Shown here: in pieces, positions 1 to 11,444 of the stretch
Position numbering within the stretch: the first letter of the stretch is position 1
How the letters are laid out: every line of letters starts with the position of its first letter
Notes under the pieces: generated by a model
Told to the model about the DNA's origin: nothing
Databases searched by the model: none
The model's input: only the letters and a program-made list of their open reading frames with translations
NCBI GenBank assembly: GCA_000827265.1
Contig: KN834876.1
Span: 46,838-110,837 of the forward strand
Length of the DNA stretch: 64,000 nucleotides
Origin: Collybiopsis luxurians FD-317 M1
Taxonomy: Eukaryota > Basidiomycota > Agaricomycetes > Agaricales > Omphalotaceae
Direction: 5' to 3'
Translations under genes and position numbers: made by a program

Positions 1-763
1 GGTTATGGCAAGTACTTTAGGAATGGTAAAACTTCTTGTTGTTTAGCTACTCTACGTACATCTTTTATACCTAGAGTAATTACTTCTAGAATATTCTACT
101 AATTTCGATAATACTTAAAGAGATTACTAAGAAACAATGGAGCACTGCTTGAGTCGCTCCTAGAATGTGTAAGTACCTTCTCGCACATTCTCAACACAGG
201 GGGACCTGGGCCCATAGGCTCTTTCATATTGCCAAGGGACACCCCCCCCCCCCTTATAATAAATTGAGCACTGAACTGGAATAGCAGTTCTTGATCCTCC
301 AAGGGAGACATTTGAATAGTTGCTCAAATTTGGCGAGGGTTGGTCTTTTCAATGTGAGCCGGAAAGAGTTCTCTTTCTATTCTCTTAATATAAGAGAGTG
401 ACAAAGACCATCTCTCAGTGGCCCATCTCTGTGATTTTGTTTCCAAGGCGACTGATAGGGCTCAGAGCCAGGGCTGTACATTGACTGTATACAGTTCTGT
501 ACCCATACCAGGATGGCTTGAGAAAAAAGAAATATGGTCCGGCATATGGTATGGTTATACCTGTATTTGACCATCTAATGTACAGCTGGCACAGCCATTA
601 TACGGTATATATTGTACTTCACAATTCATTATTCCTTGTTGACCTCAACAACTTGGTTTTCCAGCTTCTCTGTTAGAGTGTGCAGGGAGGTCTGCAGGTC
701 AGGTCTAAGGCAGTGAATATTGTGAGTCCGAAATGAAATGAAGGAATTGTCCTTATGAGTGGG
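1..763. other. gene-poor region, nothing recognised
   Basis: Only short unconvincing ORFs and a run of about a dozen C near 241 are seen. The last about 60 bases (around 700-763) resemble 47,595-47,640, so the right end belongs to a dispersed repeat that continues after the insertion at 764-1265. Confidence 0.4.
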
Positions 764-1265
764 CAGTGTTTGCCTTAAGACCTAAGGTCTTAATTAAGTT
801 AAGGCCTTATTTTCTTAATTAAAGGAGGGTTCACTTCAACAACCAGGTTAATTAAGAGTCTTAGTTAACATGTGACCTCTCAAATGAACTTTGTTTTGCT
901 GCTGCAGTTGCACCATACTTACTGCACTGCTTACTAAGAATGAATGTTACAAGGGAATCTGTTCATATTTCTATTGAGGCACTTTGTGAAGGAGCTCAGC
1001 AGAGGAATGGTAATGTGACTAAACAAAGCTGTACCTGCCAGGAGACTCAGTGGAGTGAAGAAGCATTATTTAAGCTCTTGACATAAGAGGAGGGCCATGA
1101 AGTGTTACACAATTATGCAAAAAATGATTCGGGGATGAATACAATGGCAAAAACTAATTTTTATATCAATACCCTAACTATCCCTTATTTGGAAATTAAG
1201 TTAATTAAGCATTAAGACCTTAAGTTGGATAGGTACCCTTAATTAAACCCTTAAGATGAACACTG
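764..1265. mobile_element. non-autonomous hAT-like TIR element (502 bp)
   Basis: The left end reads CAGTGTTTGCCTTAAGACC and the right end, reverse complemented, reads CAGTGTTCATCTTAAGGG, giving imperfect terminal inverted repeats that start with CAG. The ends are rich in TTAA/CTTAAG palindromes. The flanks (up to 763 and from 1266) line up with one uninterrupted repeat at about 47,595-47,660, which acts as the empty site. The two 8-base flanks both align to the same stretch of that repeat but have diverged. There is no transposase ORF. The hAT assignment rests only on the CAG terminus and the possible 8-base target duplication. Confidence 0.5.
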
Positions 1266-2900
1266 TGGGCAGGTTGTCCATTTTCCCATGGTCTTTTTTA
1301 AATCGAGCTTTTTCCCCCATATATGGACGCATCAGCTTTTTGTTACAGCTGTGACCTGCCTGACTTTCCGCCCTTCATCTTTTTTTTCATCACCCATCAA
1401 TTTTTTTTCTATCATTCTGTGTTTCATTGCTTTCACTTCACCTTTTCCTCATCCTTCAAATTCATCACATTGACGGTCTGTCTGTCTCGGTTTCCATTCT
1501 GAGTTTTTCTTATTCTTGGCTCTTTCCCTTCTTCTATCCACAGTCATTGCCCTTAACTCTTTTGCAATCTCTTCATTCATTTCCTCTCCAACATAGTTCA
1601 AGCTCTGCCAGAGGCATCATTTTTTATTCCATCACTACTCGACATTCACCTGGCAGGACCCATCGAACATCTTTGAATCTTGTGGCTCATACATGTCCGA
1701 CGGAGGTGATAGTACATTTGTATCTTGTGCCGGTTGAGAATTGGAGGATAATAGATAGGAGAGGATGGTTTTTTGGTTCAATGCACTGCATGCAAATTCT
1801 CATAAGTTGCCACCTAAAATGGTAAACTTATGGAAAACTTGCAATAAAAAGCGTGGGCAATTTCTCTCTATGGAAATTTATTTGTATCTATTTTTCATAA
1901 GTTTGCCATAAGCGGCAAAACTTACTAAATTTGTATACAGTGATGGTGCATATGGTGTTTATTTTGGTTCTTGTGTTTCATGAAGGCATGAATCGTGATG
2001 CTAACACTAACCACAATACAGGGAGGTCCATTATGTCTGTCATTTGACTGGCTTATGTTGGAGGTCGGGCCTCGAGGATGGACAACAGCAGTTGATTCAA
2101 GGTTGCTGAATGTGATTGGGAGGAATATATGACAATGGTGTAAGGTGAGCAATTCCATTCCTTATTTCCCTTACCTGTGCATGCCTGAATGCGCCTGAAC
2201 CCAAACACGACAGTCGACCACCCAGCCGGAACCGGATTCCCATATACAAGTGCGTGTATACAATACCGCAGGCATCAGAGCAGTATGTCGAGTTTCTACG
2301 TAATTTTTACAAATCTTTTCCTGAATACCATTGAATAGATATGTGTCTCATTCCGGATGTATTCTTTCATGCTCATCGGTTTTAGATCTACCTCAGCAGG
2401 GAAAGCCGTAGTGGGGAGTATATACTCTATTTCGGTGAGTACGGTACAAGTAACATGCCATTGATTGAGTACTTATTCATTTCCCCAGCTGTGGGCTTTC
2501 CGCCGTACACTTCTTGTGTATGATCAGTTGAAAGTTTAATTTCACGGTTCCTGTGTACGATATTTTGATTTTCAACTTGCATAATTTTTGGCGGCGTCCT
2601 GAGACTGTCTTATCTCAATCTATTTAAATGGTGACCAACCAAAAAGCCATGACCTTAAGGTGACTGATCAAGTAGGGAGAATGTATCCCATTTGTTGGGA
2701 GTATTGGGAATAGAATACAGCAGGATGTGTCGAGAAGGATGAACAGTACTGGAACAGAGAGTCCAAAACCGTTCTCAACTTCAGTGTACATTCAACTATT
2801 GAAGTAAAGTAATTACAAATATCTAACAGAATAACTTTTGCACAGGGATGATTGATGAGGCACACTGATGCGCAATGAATACATCGAGACCGAAATAACC
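1266..2900. other. gene-less repeat-derived stretch
   Basis: The first about 100 bases are the other half of the repeat seen at 47,640-47,720 (shared T-rich block, then TTGTTACA.CTGTGACC and TTTGTGAC..GTTACA variants). The rest has ORFs of up to 132 codons that are T-rich or low complexity and show no recognisable domain or credible splice structure. I see no gene. The tandem duplication unit that repeats at 6,600 begins near 2,620. Confidence 0.4.
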
Positions 2901-2945
2901 CGGACTCGGCTTATCCTTGACAGGATGCACCCCCAACCCACATTC

Positions 2946-3788
2946 TCAGAATGAACCGTCGGCTGGTCCATCCAGGCCGGTACAGTTCATCGAGGTCTGT
3001 GACCTGATGATACTTTTAGTCGCGGTGAGAATGACGTCGGGACTGGTAGAACCGGTTGGTCTAATGGTCAATATTGCCAATAAACAAAGGTTCCATACGA
3101 CTTACTGAGTTCCAAGATCGTCGTCGTCGTCGTCATCACAATCTTCGTTATCTGGAAAATCAACATCGATGTTCTCTAGAAGATCATCCATCCCAGTCGA
3201 GTCCTGAATGGCATCTTTACTCCATTGAATAGAGTTTGAATTTTATGGGGCACGTACCCAGACGATCAGAATATTCTGCGTACTGTTCTTAGCAAAGCTC
3301 TTCATCTTGTTGCTAGCGCACTCATCGTTCGATTCTTCGCCCGTACCACTTGTGCCGATAATCAAAGAGTATTCAATGTGAAAGTTCATCGATTTTGATT
3401 TACCAAGTAGTGATATTCAAGCCCAATAGATTTGCTAGAGGCTGGGCGGTCCTCTGGGCCGCAGGGCAGTTTAGCCCTTCTTCGCCATCCTTGTCTGTAG
3501 TACACGAAAGAATCATTCCAATGTTGAAGTTTTGAAAGATCTACCCAGTCACGGCGACGCAATTTAGAAGGGAAAGAAGACTAAAAATAAAATAAAAATA
3601 AAAATACTTACGCCTGGAATGCACTGATCAGCCCTCTGTAATCCGACGGGCGTTAGCCCAGGACGATCTAAGGACGGTGTCTCGGCATTGGTGATAATGA
3701 ACACCGTGTTCGGGACAGCGTCAACCAAAATGCCTCCAAGCAAGAGAACGGAGGCTAGGGTGGAAACACGAGAAAGAATGTGTAACAT
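2946..3788 (-). CDS. secreted histidine-phosphatase-like protein, RHG triad lost (copy 1)
   Basis: Five exons on the minus strand (3612-3788, 3404-3540, 3258-3348, 3106-3203, 2946-3060) join in frame to 205 residues, all with GT-AG introns. The N-terminus is a signal peptide (MLHILSRVSTLASVLLLGGI). The core VFIITNAETPSLDRPGLTPV sits where histidine phosphatases (phosphoglycerate-mutase fold) carry the RHG catalytic triad; here the triad is TNA, so the phospho-accepting His is absent. The segment ILIVW aligns with the second conserved strand, but the usual following EH is missing. A run of seven Asp follows. The C-terminus TSMNCTGLDG fits the fungal secreted subfamily as I remember it. Probably a secreted pseudoenzyme. 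The family call is by motif only. A close tandem paralog lies at 6,723-7,536. Confidence 0.7.
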
Positions 3789-4781
3789 TGCAAAGATGAA
3801 TTGAAGTGTAGAGTTTGGTAAAAGAGCGTGCGGGTAAAAGAGCGTGTGGGTGCAGCTTTGGTAAGAGCACTTGGAACAGGATCTCGAGGAACCCTAATTT
3901 TCTTTCTCGTTGATTGTCAAGCTTAAATAGTATGAAATTTTCAGTTCCGAATTTCATGCTCTCTAATCTGCCAAGAAAAAGCTTACTCTCAATCGAAAGA
4001 CGCACTACATATCAGGGTGAACCTGGGATTGACAGCCCTAGTAAATGGACTTTCCAGAAACGCTGGAGCTTGTGCGGCGTTAAGATCGACGAGCTCGCTT
4101 CATGGTGATGACACGCGAACTACGATATTCTACAGCTTTCCCAGACAGTACGGTGTTCGGGGACGGTTATTTTGCCCATTATAAACGGGGAAAGAAGTAA
4201 CTCAAGTTGACATTCTTCGCACGTCAACGTTCAACCCCGGTTTGCCAATGTGAAGGGACGTGAGCTTGTATTCAGTAGATAGACTCATTTTGCCTGTCAT
4301 TTCTCTCCAGCCCTTTTTGAGGTATACAAAAAGTTATCGGCGCCAGTGGTACGCTAATGTGCGTCATCCTTGACTCCAGAACCTCGAGTATCTAATTTAT
4401 CATTTTTTTCATGCTAGTCGTCCAGCGCTACCGAGTGACCTCTTCGAGCGGCATTTGACTGGCGAGTGCATGTTTTGATGAGGGGAAATAGGTACCAATA
4501 CCGAGTACGCAGCATCTGATAGGTCAAGTTAGAAAGAAGCTCTGGGTATGTGAGCCTAGAGCGATCTTGTTCTGTAGGTCGGAGTTTTGAATTCATTTGT
4601 GTTATATGTACGCATTCGAAAGTAATTTACTTATGTGGAAGATTTAGAAGCAAAACGAGACGGATATTACCGACGAATCTGGTTGAGGCGAAGAGGTTCT
4701 GGGATCGAAGCAGGTGTATCTTCCGATTTTGGAAAGTCAAAGCAATATTTATCGACCCCGAATCAAGAACTCGTGAGCCTG

Positions 4782-5174
4782 CTATACACCGCACACCTTG
4801 TGACGAGCACTGAAACTAAAAGAGCGCACCGAGATCCTGTGAAAGCCGGGTTTAATTGGGTCTAAGAATGGAGTTCCTGACAATGAAATCTCCTCGGTGG
4901 GTGCTTTACCTTCACATATTCTGGGATGTTGTTGCGAATCGCTCCTTTCCAGGAAGCTCTTTTGGCACAGAGCATTTTTGAATGGCCCGATACGAAAATG
5001 AGAGCTAAAGTGGCCTAATCCCACCAGGTATATCAGTAAGTTCTCGGATATCTGATACTTACGAATGAGATATTTCATCGTAAATGTCGACCCACATCCT
5101 TCCAAATGGCACCGAAATGCACCCTCCCTCTCGATAAGAGTGATTAAACTGGATAATACAGTTTGAGCTGTCAT
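4782..5174 (-). CDS. unrecognised ORF conserved between tandem units (copy 1)
   Basis: A 130-codon ORF contains IEREGAFRCHLEGCGSTF followed by a possible donor (ATTC|GTAAGT) near 5,062. Much of it has a matching stretch in unit 2 (8,333-8,980): there LERERAFRCNLEECWSTF, and further on RIKPFKSTLCKKSLL against RIGPFKNALCQKSFL. The frames drift apart after that by indels. Conservation may reflect shared descent rather than selection. No domain recognised. It could be a degraded gene or non-coding duplicated DNA. Confidence 0.25.
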   Translation of the reverse strand: MTAQTVLSSLITLIEREGAFRCHLEGCGSTFTMKYLIRKYQISENLLIYLVGLGHFSSHFRIGPFKNALCQKSFLERSDSQQHPRICEGKAPTEEISLSGTPFLDPIKPGFHRISVRSFSFSARHKVCGV

Positions 5175-5765
5175 CAGCTTTCTCGGAATATCTAACGAAA
5201 GTCTCTAAGTCTCGACGGATGACGGGATTTCATCTAGAAAGATTTTCGGTAAGGGGCAGTTTCTGAGAATAGACATAAGCAAAAGTTTGTTACAGCCTTT
5301 ATTTTAATAGCGATTCTATCCGCTTATCCTCTGGCAACTGCATTACTGTTCGGCATTACTATTCAATTTGGAGGCAACGTAGACGACTTCTCACCGCACA
5401 GGATAAACAGTGCTTAGAAAACAGAAACAGGATTCTTGAATGCATTTGGGGTTAGTGTCACCGTTTCACGTCGATAACCTTTGCATTGCTGTGGAGCCGC
5501 TGAGTGCCTCTGCCTAAACCGCTGAGGAAGGCGGATAGAAAACCTGGAGCTCTTGTCAAGTGAGCATGTACCAGGTCTCCATGTGTGAATCTACTTCACG
5601 CTGCTACTGGAAAGCGGGACAAGTTATGATAAATCTTTCAGATGAATTACCTCAACAAATGCGTATACGCTGAGATTGCTATCGCGATGCCTATCTGATT
5701 GGTGGACGTGCAGTAGATTTCCAGACAAAAATAGGAAGACTACACACTAAAAGCACATCGGAGGC

Positions 5766-5982
5766 TCAGTCTTGACCCACGGTAATAAACGTTCCTCCAT
5801 GAATCGTGATGTTGCGTGCATGAGCAAAAAGCGGCTGTACACCTATCTTTTCAGCCAATCCTCGCATTCTTTCAAACGATTCGTGTCCTCTAAAGAACTC
5901 GGAAGAAGTTAGCGCAGCAACGACTGTATCTTCTGATTCACCAACTCACTGTTTTGACCCGACGCGATTCCCAATCCGACAT
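5766..5982 (-). pseudogene. remnant with 'NITIHGGTF' NLR N-terminal motif
   Basis: On the minus strand a short model (exons 5950-5982 and 5766-5897, intron GTGAGT..CCGAG) encodes 54 residues starting MSDWESRR and ending LFAHARNITIHGGTFITVGQ plus D and a stop. The pattern 'F..A.N.TI.GGTF..V..D' is a short module I know from the N-terminal side of many Agaricomycete NACHT/STAND and kinase-like proteins, normally followed by a long protein. Here it stops at once. The unit-2 copy (about 10,440-10,640) has lost the ATG (ATA) and has a stop inside the motif, and a more degraded third trace lies near 13,150. I read it as a decayed gene fragment carried along in the duplication. Confidence 0.4.
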
Positions 5983-6136
5983 CTTCAGAAGTTGTGTTTA
6001 TTAGAGTGGAATGTTTCGGGGTTTTATTGGCACTGAAGAGATTAAGAAGGTTTCGCGAAAAAAAGACGGTTTTGGCTCATAACCTGAAATATGTTATGTA
6101 GTTCCGACAGGACTGCGAATGCGGGAGATGCTGAGA

Positions 6137-6619
6137 TCAGGCTGGGATAACAAGTATTCCATGGCAAGCAAACGAACACCTTGCGAACGGATATTTAGGG
6201 TATTGCGGGCTAGAAGCGTCACGCATGCATGTGTCAAGTGGAGTAAATCCTGGGCGCGAGGCTGTCAAGATAGATAACAGGCAAAGAGTATGTAAATTCC
6301 CGACGGTGATGCAAAAATGCGGACGGTTCTTTTCATTAGCTTCCTTGCTGGGCTGGAGTTTCTCCAGCAGGCTCGAGCCGATGATTGAGGGGGGTTTTGA
6401 CTCAATTCGGCAAAGATAGTCATTCATGTACGTATTTATGGAGCGGTTGCAGATCTGACTCGTATTTTGAGCAGCAGGAAGATATATATGTTTGCTCGAA
6501 CTCTGACGGAATGAACATCGATGCAACATCGAAGTTGCATGGAAGGGCGGAAAGCGTGGATTTCTTAGAGCCGTTCCACGATTATCTTGTCTTAATCTGT
6601 TAAAACAGTAAACAACCAA
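6137..6619 (-). other. long ORF of doubtful coding value in unit 1
   Basis: A 160-codon open frame lies upstream of the GGTF remnant. Its unit-2 counterpart (10,918-11,203) is broken into different frames, which argues against a conserved protein. No domain, signal peptide or convincing splice sites. It may be promoter or leader DNA of the ancestral gene. Confidence 0.2.
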
Positions 6620-6722
6620 AGAGCCATGACCTTAGCATTTGTAGGGTAACTGATAAAGGAGCATAACGAATGCGTCTATCTCTGGAGATCAGAATACAGC
6701 GGATGCCCCCCAGATTCCACTC

Positions 6723-7536
6723 TCAGAATGAACCATCGGCTGGTCCATCTAGGCCGGTACAGTTCATTGAGGTCTGTGACCTGATGGTACTTTTGGTCGC
6801 TGTGAGAATGACGTCGGGACTGGTAGAATCGGCTGGTCAATAATCCCAATACACAAAGATTTCATACGACTTACTGAGTTCCGAGATCGTCGTCGTCGTC
6901 ATCATCATCATCTTCATTGTCTGGAAAATCAACATCGATGTTCTCGAGAAGATCATCCATTCCAGTCGAGTCCTGAAGGGCATCTTTACTTCGCCGAATA
7001 GAATTCTGACTTCATGCTGCACGTACCCAGACAATCAAAATATTTTGTGTGCTGTTCTTAGCGAAGCTCTTCATCTTGTTGCTAGCGCACTCATCGTTCG
7101 ACTCTTCGCCCGTGCCACTTCAGCCGAGAATCAAAGAGTACTCTACGTGAAGCTTCATTGATTTTTGACTTACCAAGTAGTGATATTCAAGCCCAACAAG
7201 CTTGCGAGAGGCTGGGCTGTTCTCTGGGCTGCAGGGCAGTTTAGCCCTTCTTCACCGTCCTTGTCTGTAGTACACGAAATAATCATTCCAATGTTAAAGT
7301 TTTGGAAGATCTACCGACACAATTAAGAAGGGAAGGAAAGTGAAGTAATAAATACTGACACCCGGAATACACTGATCAGCCCTTTGTAACCCGACGGGCG
7401 TCAGTCCAGAACGATCCAAGGACGGTGTCTCGGCATTGGTGATAATGAACACCGTGTTCGGGACGGCGTCAACCAAAATGCTTCCAAGCAAGAGAGCGGA
7501 AGCTACGGTGGAAACACGAGTAAGAGTCTGCAACAT
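6723..7536 (-). CDS. secreted histidine-phosphatase-like protein, RHG triad lost (copy 2)
   Basis: Tandem paralog of the gene at 2,946-3,788. Exons 7360-7536, 7174-7310, 7027-7117, 6875-6972 and 6723-6819 join to 199 residues. Exon 1 can also start three bases upstream (MMLQ); I chose the Met that aligns with copy 1. The motif ITNAETPSLDRSGLTP again has TNA in place of RHG, and the acidic tract is even longer (nine Asp in a row). The last intron has lost bases relative to copy 1: the old acceptor would break the frame, but the next AG (CTACCAG) restores it and removes seven codons. That shift suggests the C-terminus (TSMNCTGLDG) is still under selection. Confidence 0.68.
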
Positions 7537-7539
7537 CAC

Positions 7540-10500
7540 AAGGATGGGTCGAAGTGTAGAGTTTGGACAAAGAGCGTGTAGGTGCCGTTTCGGTAAAAGG
7601 ACTTAGAACAGGATCTCGAGGGAACCTTGTTCTCTTCCGTGCTGCCTGTCGAGCTTAAGTAGTATGAGACTTTCAGGTACGAATTACAAGCCCTCGCTCC
7701 ATGCTCTCTAATCCGCCAAGAAAAAGCTTACTCTCGAATCGAAAGATGTACTATCAGGGCGAGCCTGAGATTGACAGCCTCAGTAGTAAATGGACTTTTA
7801 AAAGACGTTGGAGCTTGTGCGGCGCTAAGATCAACAAGCTCGCTTCATGGTGATGAGACGCGATCTATGATATCCAACGACTCTCTCAGACAGTACGGTA
7901 TTCGGTGAGAGTCACTTTGCCCAGTCCCAACGGGGAAAGAAGTAACTCAAGACAACGTTCAACGCCGGTTTGCAAATGTGAAGAGCCGTGAGCCATGGTT
8001 TCGGTAGATAGAAAGAGTTAGTGGTTTCGGTATCGCACTCGTGTGCGTCATCCTCGACTTCACAATATTGAGTATCAAATCTAATATTCTCCCTAAGTCA
8101 GCCGTCCCGGCACTACCGACTGGCCTCTTCGCAGGCCAAGCTGCGGCGTTAAATATGTTCTGCTGAGGGAAAACAGGTACCAATACAGAGTACACAGGAT
8201 CTGATAGGTCTAATCAAAAAGAAGCTTTGGTTGTGTGAGCCCAGAGCGATTTTGTTCTGTCGAAATCCAAGCTTCTACCCAGAGTCTTTAATTTCAAGTC
8301 TGGAATTTCTGATACATGTACCCAGGTCCCATTCAAAGATAATATAGCATCCTGACTAATGTGAGGGATCTGGAAGCATAATGAGGCGAGTATCGCGGAC
8401 GGGTCTGGCTGGGAAAAGGCTCTGGGATCAAATCGGAGGTATCTTCCGACTTTGGCAAGTCAAAGCAAGATTTATCAACCCCGAATAAACCACCTGTGAA
8501 TCTGATGATTAATACACGGCTCGCCCTGTGTCGAACATTGAGACTCAGAACTCCTACCGGCCTCCTGCGACAGCTAGGCTTAATTGGGTCCGAAAATCGA
8601 GTTCCAACCAAAAAAGCTCCTGTTGCTGTTTTATATTGAGGTGCTGTCGCAAATAGTTCCTTCCCAGAAGGCTCTTTTTGCACAGAGTGCTTTTGAATGG
8701 CTTGATACGATAATTAGAGTTTGACTGGCCTAATACTACCAGGTGTATCGGTACTTTTGACTTCAAATGTATGTTACTTACGAATGAGGAGATATTTCAT
8801 CGTAAATGTCGACCAGCATTCTTCCAAATTGCAACGAAACGCCCTCTCCCTCTCGAGGAGAGCAATAGCGCTGGGAAATACAGCTAGAACTGTCGTCCGC
8901 TTTCTCGGAATACCTAACGAAAATTTCTGTCTCGGCCGATGGCGGGCTTTTGTTTCAGAGAGGTTTTCGGTAAGGGGCAATTTTCAAGAATATGAGCGCC
9001 TCTGCCCAAGCCGTCGAGGAAGGCAGATAGAGGACCTGAAGCTCCATGTGTCTCTGTCATTTTTGACAACGAGAGGTTCCATTTAGATGACGTCCACATT
9101 ATTTTCTACCTGCAATTTGAAGGATTCTCGCCGGCATTAGAGTGAGTACATTTTGCGAACAGAAGTTGTAGTAGTCTCGTCCATCACAATATATTCGTTA
9201 TTCGTCGAATTCAAAGCATATGTGATTTTCGTTCTTGAGTTTTCAGCATCATGTTCATCTTCTGCCAATAAAACCTCTCTCTGATGGTAGCTATTGCGCT
9301 CGTTCCATGTATATCAGCATTGGTAGTTTTACTTAGTACGATATTCGATACGATTTGCCTCGTTAAAGAGTTGCGTGGAAAAGAAATTATTCAATTTTTT
9401 CTCGTATATATACTTTATGTAGTCTCACCTTGGTCAAAAGTGATTGAAATGGCTGCATCCACCGTGTCGGCTTCTGCATTTTGCGCCGATAATCTTGGAC
9501 GCCCCCCTGGGACCTGGTGAAGCGTAAAAGTAAGCATCGTGCGTCCCATACTGTTTGAAAATATGTCGAAAGCCTGTTTACATTGATGATTGAACAAGGA
9601 GGAAACTTTCGGATGGGCATCGCAAAGTGTATACCTCTATTCTAATATCTATCAATGAGAAATACGTGCTTGCTTTAGCGAGATAGTCAAGTCCGCACTG
9701 TGGTGGTCAACAGCATAATTTATAACAAATGGAAATGAAAATGTACCGCAATTCCATGGACCGTAAGCCTGAAATCACAGTGAATGCAGTCGCGGTCCCA
9801 AAGCGGTCGTCTCACTCTCACTCATTCTCTTGCAACAGTGAAGCAATCTGACGAGGCGTATTCCTTCATTAGGCTATCGAACATTTTAATTCGAAATACA
9901 ATTGAATACACAGGATAGTTTACCTCCGTCAAATACGATGTTCACTGCTTATATCTGAATATCTGAATATCTGAATCAGAAGCGGGTGGAATCCCGTGAA
10001 TACCCAAGATATGAGAGGGTTTCGAGAAAGCATAACTTGATCCCACTGCGGCCACGTATTCGAGTCGGATTACCCTCGCATCAAGCGTTTCGCATAATGC
10101 AACGTTCATTGCCTCGCCTTTAACAATATCGAGTTCGAAAGTCGAAGGCCACGGAAATAAACGGCACTAATACGTCTCCGATTATGCAATGTTTCGGCAC
10201 TGCAGGTGCATCCTCTTCCTGTGTGAATGACCTGGGAAGTGTGGATCCGATATCTGTGAATCTACTTCACGTTACGGGACAAGATATGATAAGTCTTTGA
10301 GACGAATTACCTCAAGAAATCGGTTTACGCTGAGACCGCTATCTCGACCCCTATTCTCATTGTTGTATATGCAGCAAGATTCCAGACGACGACGGGAAGA
10401 TTACCTACCAAAATGCCCATCGGAAGCTCGATCTAGACCCCCGGTAGCATACGTTCATCCATAAATCGTTATGCTGTGTGCATGAGCAAAAAGCGACGGT

Positions 10501-10570
10501 ATACCTACCTTACGTTTCAGCCAATCCTCGCATTCTTTCAAAGACTCGTGCCCTCTCATGAGCTCAAAAG
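7540..10570. other. unit-2 intergenic DNA with a unit-specific insertion
   Basis: From 7,540 to about 9,070 this is the counterpart of unit 1 and includes a diverged copy of the unrecognised ORF block (8,333-8,980, minus strand). From about 9,070 to 10,230 it is absent from unit 1; the best ORF there (9,284-9,520, +) is a hydrophobic stretch without a recognisable domain. I found no clear inverted or direct terminal repeats at the edges, so I do not call a transposon. Confidence 0.35.
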
Positions 10571-11444
10571 AAGTTAGCGCAGAAACCACTGTATATTCTG
10601 ATTCCCCAGCTCAATGTTTTGACCAGACGCAATTCCCAATCCGATATCTTCAGAAGCTGTGTTATTTAGAGTGGAATGTTTCGGGGTTTGATTAGTAGTG
10701 AAGAAATTCAGAATGTGTCGCGGAAAACACGGCTTTGGCTGATAACCTTGGGATATATCAGTTTCGCCAGGACAGCGGCTGTGGAAAATGCTAAGATTTT
10801 TGAATGTGCTGAAGAAGTATCCCATTGCAAGCAATTGAACGCCACTTGCAGATGTATATTTTGGGGGATGATCGTGACCCAGACGCGTCACGCATGCATA
10901 CGTCGAGTGGAGAGTACTTAAGTCTTAGGCGCGAGGCTTTCCGGATGGATGACAGGCGAAGAAAGCGCATGTAAATTCCCGACAGTGACGCAAAAATGCG
11001 GACGACTCTTTCCTTTAGCTTCCTTGCTGTGCTGGAGTTTCTCCAGGAGGTTCGATCCGATGATTGAAAGACCGACTCCTTTTAATTCGGCGGAGATAGT
11101 CATCCATGTACGAATTTATGGATCTGCTGCAGAGGTGGTTCGTATTTTGAATAGCAGGAAGACATATATCTGTTTGCTCGAACTCGAGAGTGAATAGACG
11201 CAATGCACATGGAGGCTACATGGAAGTTACGGAGAGCGTGGACGTTAGCTACGGGCGTCTAAAAGCCGTTCAATGCTGAGGTCATTTTTGCTTGAATTTA
11301 ATTTGAAATTGATATGAATCGTATGTTTCAACGGTTGATTCTTCCCGAGTCTACACCGCCTGCAGAAGTATATAACCTGCTTGACTGCTTACCAGCTCTC
11401 CAGCGCCCCAGCGACCGTAACTTTACTCTCCCACTCCTAGTACA

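Larger units (their letters stand above)
2620..11280. repeat. diverged tandem segmental duplication, two units
   Basis: Unit 1 runs from about 2,620 to 6,600 and unit 2 from about 6,600 to 11,280. Matching landmarks, in order, are a GCCATGACCTTA block (2,648 and 6,624), the histidine-phosphatase-like gene, the IEREGAFRC ORF block, a TGTGAATCTACTTCACG block (about 5,584 and 10,255), the GGTF remnant, and a CGCATGCAT-containing block (about 6,220 and 10,885). Unit 2 has about 1.15 kb (roughly 9,070-10,230) that is missing from unit 1, and unit 1 has about 220 bases (5,275-5,497) missing from unit 2. A partial third trace lies at 12,640-13,420. Confidence 0.75.

Noticed and set aside
1288..1825. 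T-rich ORFs resembling membrane proteins
   Set aside because: The same region is a dispersed repeat found at 47.6 kb and the hydrophobicity follows from T-richness.
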